From Anaerolineales bacterium UBA7227 (GTDB taxonomy: Bacteria; Chloroflexota; Anaerolineae; Anaerolineales; Villigracilaceae), in assembly GCA_002473085.1 (NCBI GenBank), contig DKTP01000075.1, positions 1 to 22,724 on the forward strand: DNA of 22,724 nt, in the 5' to 3' direction. The position numbers were made by a program, and so were the translations under genes. The notes under the pieces were generated by a model that was not told the origin of the DNA, made no database searches, and worked only from the letters and a program-made list of their open reading frames with translations. Below, piece by piece: positions 21,046 through 22,724 of this stretch. Numbering within the stretch: the stretch's first letter is position 1; each line of letters opens with the position of its first letter.

Positions 21046-21461
21046 ACCTTCCCCGCTTTTTTCTTGATCATGGTGAGGGTGTTGCCGGCTTCCCCGTTGG
21101 ACTCGAAGCGCACCTCGTCCATCAATTGACGGATGAAGTATATCCCCAGCCCGCCGATCTGGCGCTCGCTGAGCTGCGGACTCAGGTTCGGCTCACGGGC
21201 GGAGGAGAAGTCGAACACCCTGCCGTGATCGCGAACGATCACGGCGATCTGTTCGTCCGTGGTCTGGCACGATATTTCGATTTCGCCGCCGGGGATCCCC
21301 TTATAGGCGTGTTCAATCACATTGGAGCAGGCTTCGTCTGTGGCAAGCTGGATGGAGTAGACCGTCTTTTCGTCGAACCCGGCCCGCCGGGCAAACTCTC
21401 CCACGAGTTCGCGGATGGCGTCCAAATTCTCGAAATCGGCGGAATATTTGACGGTTAGCAT
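21042..21461 (-). CDS. RsbW-like anti-sigma regulatory factor (HATPase serine kinase)
   Basis: A 139-residue protein if the ATG at 21461 is used; a TTG at 21485 in the terminator stem would add eight residues and seems less likely. Seen: a GHKL N-box with T-D-E-A-C-S-N-V-I-E-H-A (41-52, N47), R-D-H-G-R-V-F-D (77-84) as G1 and G-G-L-G-I-Y-F (103-109) as G2. These are the ATP-binding motifs of RsbW/SpoIIAB kinases, which phosphorylate STAS antagonists and hold a sigma factor or another target. There is no clear Shine-Dalgarno, and a terminator sits right in front. It overlaps the phosphatase gene by 4 bases. Confidence 0.9.
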   Translation of the reverse strand: MLTVKYSADFENLDAIRELVGEFARRAGFDEKTVYSIQLATDEACSNVIEHAYKGIPGGEIEISCQTTDEQIAVIVRDHGRVFDFSSAREPNLSPQLSERQIGGLGIYFIRQLMDEVRFESNGEAGNTLTMIKKKAGKV

Positions 21462-21470
21462 TTGACGCTT

Positions 21471-21506
21471 AAAAAGCCGCCCCAACCAGATCAGTTGACG
21501 GCGGCT
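21471..21506 (-). terminator. Rho-independent terminator between STAS and anti-sigma genes
   Basis: On the minus strand, a 7-bp GC-rich stem (21506-21500 with 21481-21475) plus an inner CAAC/GTTG pairing is followed by five T residues (21475-21471). It ends nine bases before the ATG of the RsbW-like gene. Readthrough would be needed to express the two downstream genes from the STAS promoter. Confidence 0.7.
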
Positions 21507-21530
21507 CGCCTTTCATGCGCCCGATCCGGG

Positions 21531-21866
21531 CTAGAAATTGCCAACCGCGGATAAGGTATCGGGAAATGTCTTGAAAAGTTCAGTGAACCCGGCTAGTTCC
21601 AACGCCTCGTGGATGCGCGTCGGGACGGAGGCCAGGACCACCTCGCCGCGGTTATAGCGCTTGCAGACGCGCTGGGCGGCGAGCAGGGCGCGGAAGCCCG
21701 CGCTGGACATGTATTCCAACCCGGCCAGGTCGAGGACGATCTTGAAATGCCCATCCTCGCCGACCTTCTCCAGTTTCTGTGAAAGCAGCTGGGCATTGGA
21801 ACTATCCACGCGGCCTTTGACTTCGATGACCACACAATGCTTGAATTCTTTAAGATTGATTTCCAT
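21531..21866 (-). CDS. STAS-domain anti-sigma factor antagonist (RsbV/SpoIIAA-like)
   Basis: A 111-residue single-domain protein from an ATG with AGGAG about 8 bases upstream. Seen: a central E-V-K-G-R-V-D (15-21), V-L-D-L-A-G-L-E-Y-M-S-S-A-G (44-57), with the phosphorylatable serine pair S54/S55, and L-E-L-A-G-F-T-E-L-F-K (89-99). The STAS fold binds an RsbW-type kinase when unphosphorylated. Gene order (antagonist, kinase, phosphatase) fits a complete partner-switching switch without its sigma factor. It has its own promoter and is followed by a terminator, so it may be expressed in excess over its partners. Confidence 0.93.
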   Translation of the reverse strand: MEINLKEFKHCVVIEVKGRVDSSNAQLLSQKLEKVGEDGHFKIVLDLAGLEYMSSAGFRALLAAQRVCKRYNRGEVVLASVPTRIHEALELAGFTELFKTFPDTLSAVGNF

Positions 21867-21913
21867 ACCGTGTCTCCTGTTTTGAGATGGCAGTTGGTCT
21901 TCCAGCGGCGAAA

Positions 21914-21919
21914 ATTATA
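21914..21919 (-). promoter_or_regulatory. -10 element for the STAS / partner-switching operon
   Basis: On the minus strand, TATAAT (21919 down to 21914) lies 47 bases before the STAS ATG, which has a good Shine-Dalgarno. No -35 near consensus was found at 16-18 bases. It sits in the 87-base gap after the B2 gene. Confidence 0.45.
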
Positions 21920-21953
21920 CCGCACTCAACGGCGATTCGCGCTTTTTGGCGCT

Positions 21954-22412
21954 TCATCGAGAATGGCCGTGACTGCGACAACGTCCCTTCCCGAACACGC
22001 GGAAGAATCCGCCCGCATCCCGCGGCTCGCCGAGCGGATCGCCCCCCACTTCCAGCCAGGCGTGCGCGCGGAAGCCGAGCGGACCGCGCGCCGCGCCGAT
22101 CTTTAAACGGGAGGCGATCCCGCGCCGCGTCAACATCCGCCGCAGCGCGAGGGATTGGACCAGGCAGGTCATCGGCAGGAGGTGGAGGCGGGCGGCCCAA
22201 CCCGTCAGTTGATACAGACGGCGCGCCGTCAACAGGTCGTCGTCCCCCGCTTCGAAATTCGAATCGTCCATCCGCGTCAGATCGGCGTAACCCCTCCAGC
22301 GGATGAGAAAATAAAACAGGACCAGCGCGCGCCAGGCTTCGGTCAGCGCGGCCCAATCGGACGGGGAAAGCCCGCGCGCGAGAGACCATCTATGCCGAAG
22401 CGACTTCCACAA
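21954..22412 (-). CDS. Lasso-peptide-type biosynthesis B2 protein (transglutaminase-like leader peptidase)
   Basis: A 152-residue protein. The TTG at 22412 was chosen: GGAG lies seven bases upstream, and no in-frame ATG precedes the conserved region. Seen: a helical N-terminal half, then C-L-V-Q-S-L-A-L-R-R-M-L (83-94) with catalytic Cys83, R-G-I-A-S-R-L-K-I-G (97-106) and F-R-A-H-A-W-L-E (114-121) with His117, followed by acidic residues (D125) that could complete the Cys-His-Asp triad. This matches the Transglut_core3 B2 peptidase that cuts the leader of lasso precursors. It overlaps the PqqD-like gene by 23 bases. No precursor or cyclase (C protein) is visible in this window. Confidence 0.85.
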   Translation of the reverse strand: MWKSLRHRWSLARGLSPSDWAALTEAWRALVLFYFLIRWRGYADLTRMDDSNFEAGDDDLLTARRLYQLTGWAARLHLLPMTCLVQSLALRRMLTRRGIASRLKIGAARGPLGFRAHAWLEVGGDPLGEPRDAGGFFRVFGKGRCRSHGHSR

Positions 22413-22671
22413 GGCCGTTCTCCGTCAGGCGGTCTGCGAGTTCGAGCAGGTCGCGTTCGAGTTGGGGAGCGTCCACCTCGTATTCCGTCAGCAGCAGGTC
22501 GAACGCGCCGCGCAGGGATTTCCCCTCCGACAGCAGTTGCCAGAAACGCGCGCCCACTTCGGTCAACGAGAAATACTGGTTGGCGCGCGTATCCAGCAAC
22601 ACGGCTTCGTCGTCCAGCGAAGCGGACAGCACGCCTTCGGGAATTTTCAAGTCGGCGTCGAGGGTCAGCAT
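22390..22671 (-). CDS. PqqD-like RRE protein (lasso peptide B1 type)
   Basis: A 93-residue protein from the ATG at 22671, which overlaps the upstream gene's stop by 7 bases. Seen: V-L-L-D-T-R-A-N-Q-Y-F-S-L (24-36), a PqqD signature in which the protein binds a leader peptide through a winged-helix fold, then G-A-R-F-W-Q-L-L-S-E-G (40-50) and an acidic helix D-L-L-E-L-A-D-R-L. In RiPP pathways such a domain hands the precursor to modifying enzymes; its pairing with the B2 gene is characteristic of lasso peptide loci. Stand-alone B1/B2 pairs also occur without a recognised precursor. Confidence 0.86.
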   Translation of the reverse strand: MLTLDADLKIPEGVLSASLDDEAVLLDTRANQYFSLTEVGARFWQLLSEGKSLRGAFDLLLTEYEVDAPQLERDLLELADRLTENGLVEVASA

Positions 22672-22724
22672 AAAGTCTCCAGGATTTCCCGCAGGCGCGG
22701 GAGCGCGTCCATGCGGCGGGGGGG
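22665..22724 (-). CDS. C-terminal end of an unidentified upstream gene (truncated by window edge)
   Basis: In the minus strand a frame open from the window edge ends in ...R-E-I-L-E-T-L-C and a TGA at 22667-22665, overlapping the ATG of the PqqD-like gene by 7 bases. Such overlap is usual between co-translated genes in this window. Only about 19 residues are visible, too few to identify. In B1/B2 contexts the neighbour is often an asparagine-synthetase-like cyclase, a kinase or a nucleotidyltransferase, but none can be claimed here. Confidence 0.45.
   Translation of the reverse strand, partial: PPRRMDALPRLREILETLC

Noticed and set aside
21867..21953. A lasso precursor gene next to the B2 gene
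   Set aside because: The gap is only 87 bases, contains a promoter element for the STAS gene, and shows no open frame with a Shine-Dalgarno.
21850..22389. A 179-codon frame starting at ATG 22389
   Set aside because: It is in a different frame from the Cys-His peptidase motifs and lacks any domain; the TTG start at 22412 has a good Shine-Dalgarno.

Overview
The window (22,724 bases, GC-rich, densely coding) looks like a chromosomal segment of a Chloroflexota bacterium, most likely class Anaerolineae. That placement is an inference from the protein styles: a multi-GAF PP2C phosphatase, tandem FemAB proteins in a polysaccharide operon, a YtxH pair, and AT-rich heptamer repeats inside genes. No rRNA, tRNA, transposase or CRISPR array was seen. 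No gene-free stretch exceeds 300 bases; the largest gaps are about 80 to 96 bases.

Layout. Bases 1-4117 run on the + strand: the end of a DUF1361 membrane protein, a YqeB-like molybdenum hydroxylase accessory protein, a small two-helix membrane protein with a YtxH protein, a terminator, a SAM methyltransferase with a one-helix hypothetical protein, and a hemolysin III (PAQR-type) membrane protein. A GT-C-like polytopic membrane protein (4214-5722, -) is divergent from a large penicillin-acylase-family Ntn hydrolase (5802-8372, +). A perfect 19-bp hairpin (8398-8439) separates the hydrolase from the next block.

Bases 8417-17235 (-) form one long, tightly packed apparent operon for surface polysaccharide and envelope functions. 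In transcription order it holds a GT2 glycosyltransferase, a polyprenyl-phosphate sugar-1-phosphate transferase, an NAD-dependent sugar epimerase, a CapD/PglF-type nucleotide-sugar dehydratase, two tandem FemAB-like aminoacyl transferases, a D-cysteine desulfhydrase/ACC deaminase-like PLP enzyme and a VanZ-like protein. Most junctions overlap or are shorter than 30 bases. RidA (17321-17704, -) lies just upstream with its own promoter.

Bases 17815-21866 (-) are a partner-switching signalling module: a STAS antagonist, an RsbW-like anti-sigma kinase and a 1076-residue protein with five GAF regions and a PP2C phosphatase. No sigma factor is in the window. At the right edge lie a lasso-peptide-type B2 protease, a PqqD-like B1/RRE protein and the last codons of another gene.

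The most unusual signal is a set of AT-rich 7-bp-period repeat arrays inside the reading frames of three genes (yqeB-like and both FemAB genes). They are read through in frame, and one unit family is shared between unrelated genes so that both proteins contain the same pentapeptide. Other points of interest are Rho-independent terminators placed only a few bases before start codons, promoters that would give leaderless mRNAs, and a terminator hairpin that encodes the C-terminus of the VanZ-like protein.
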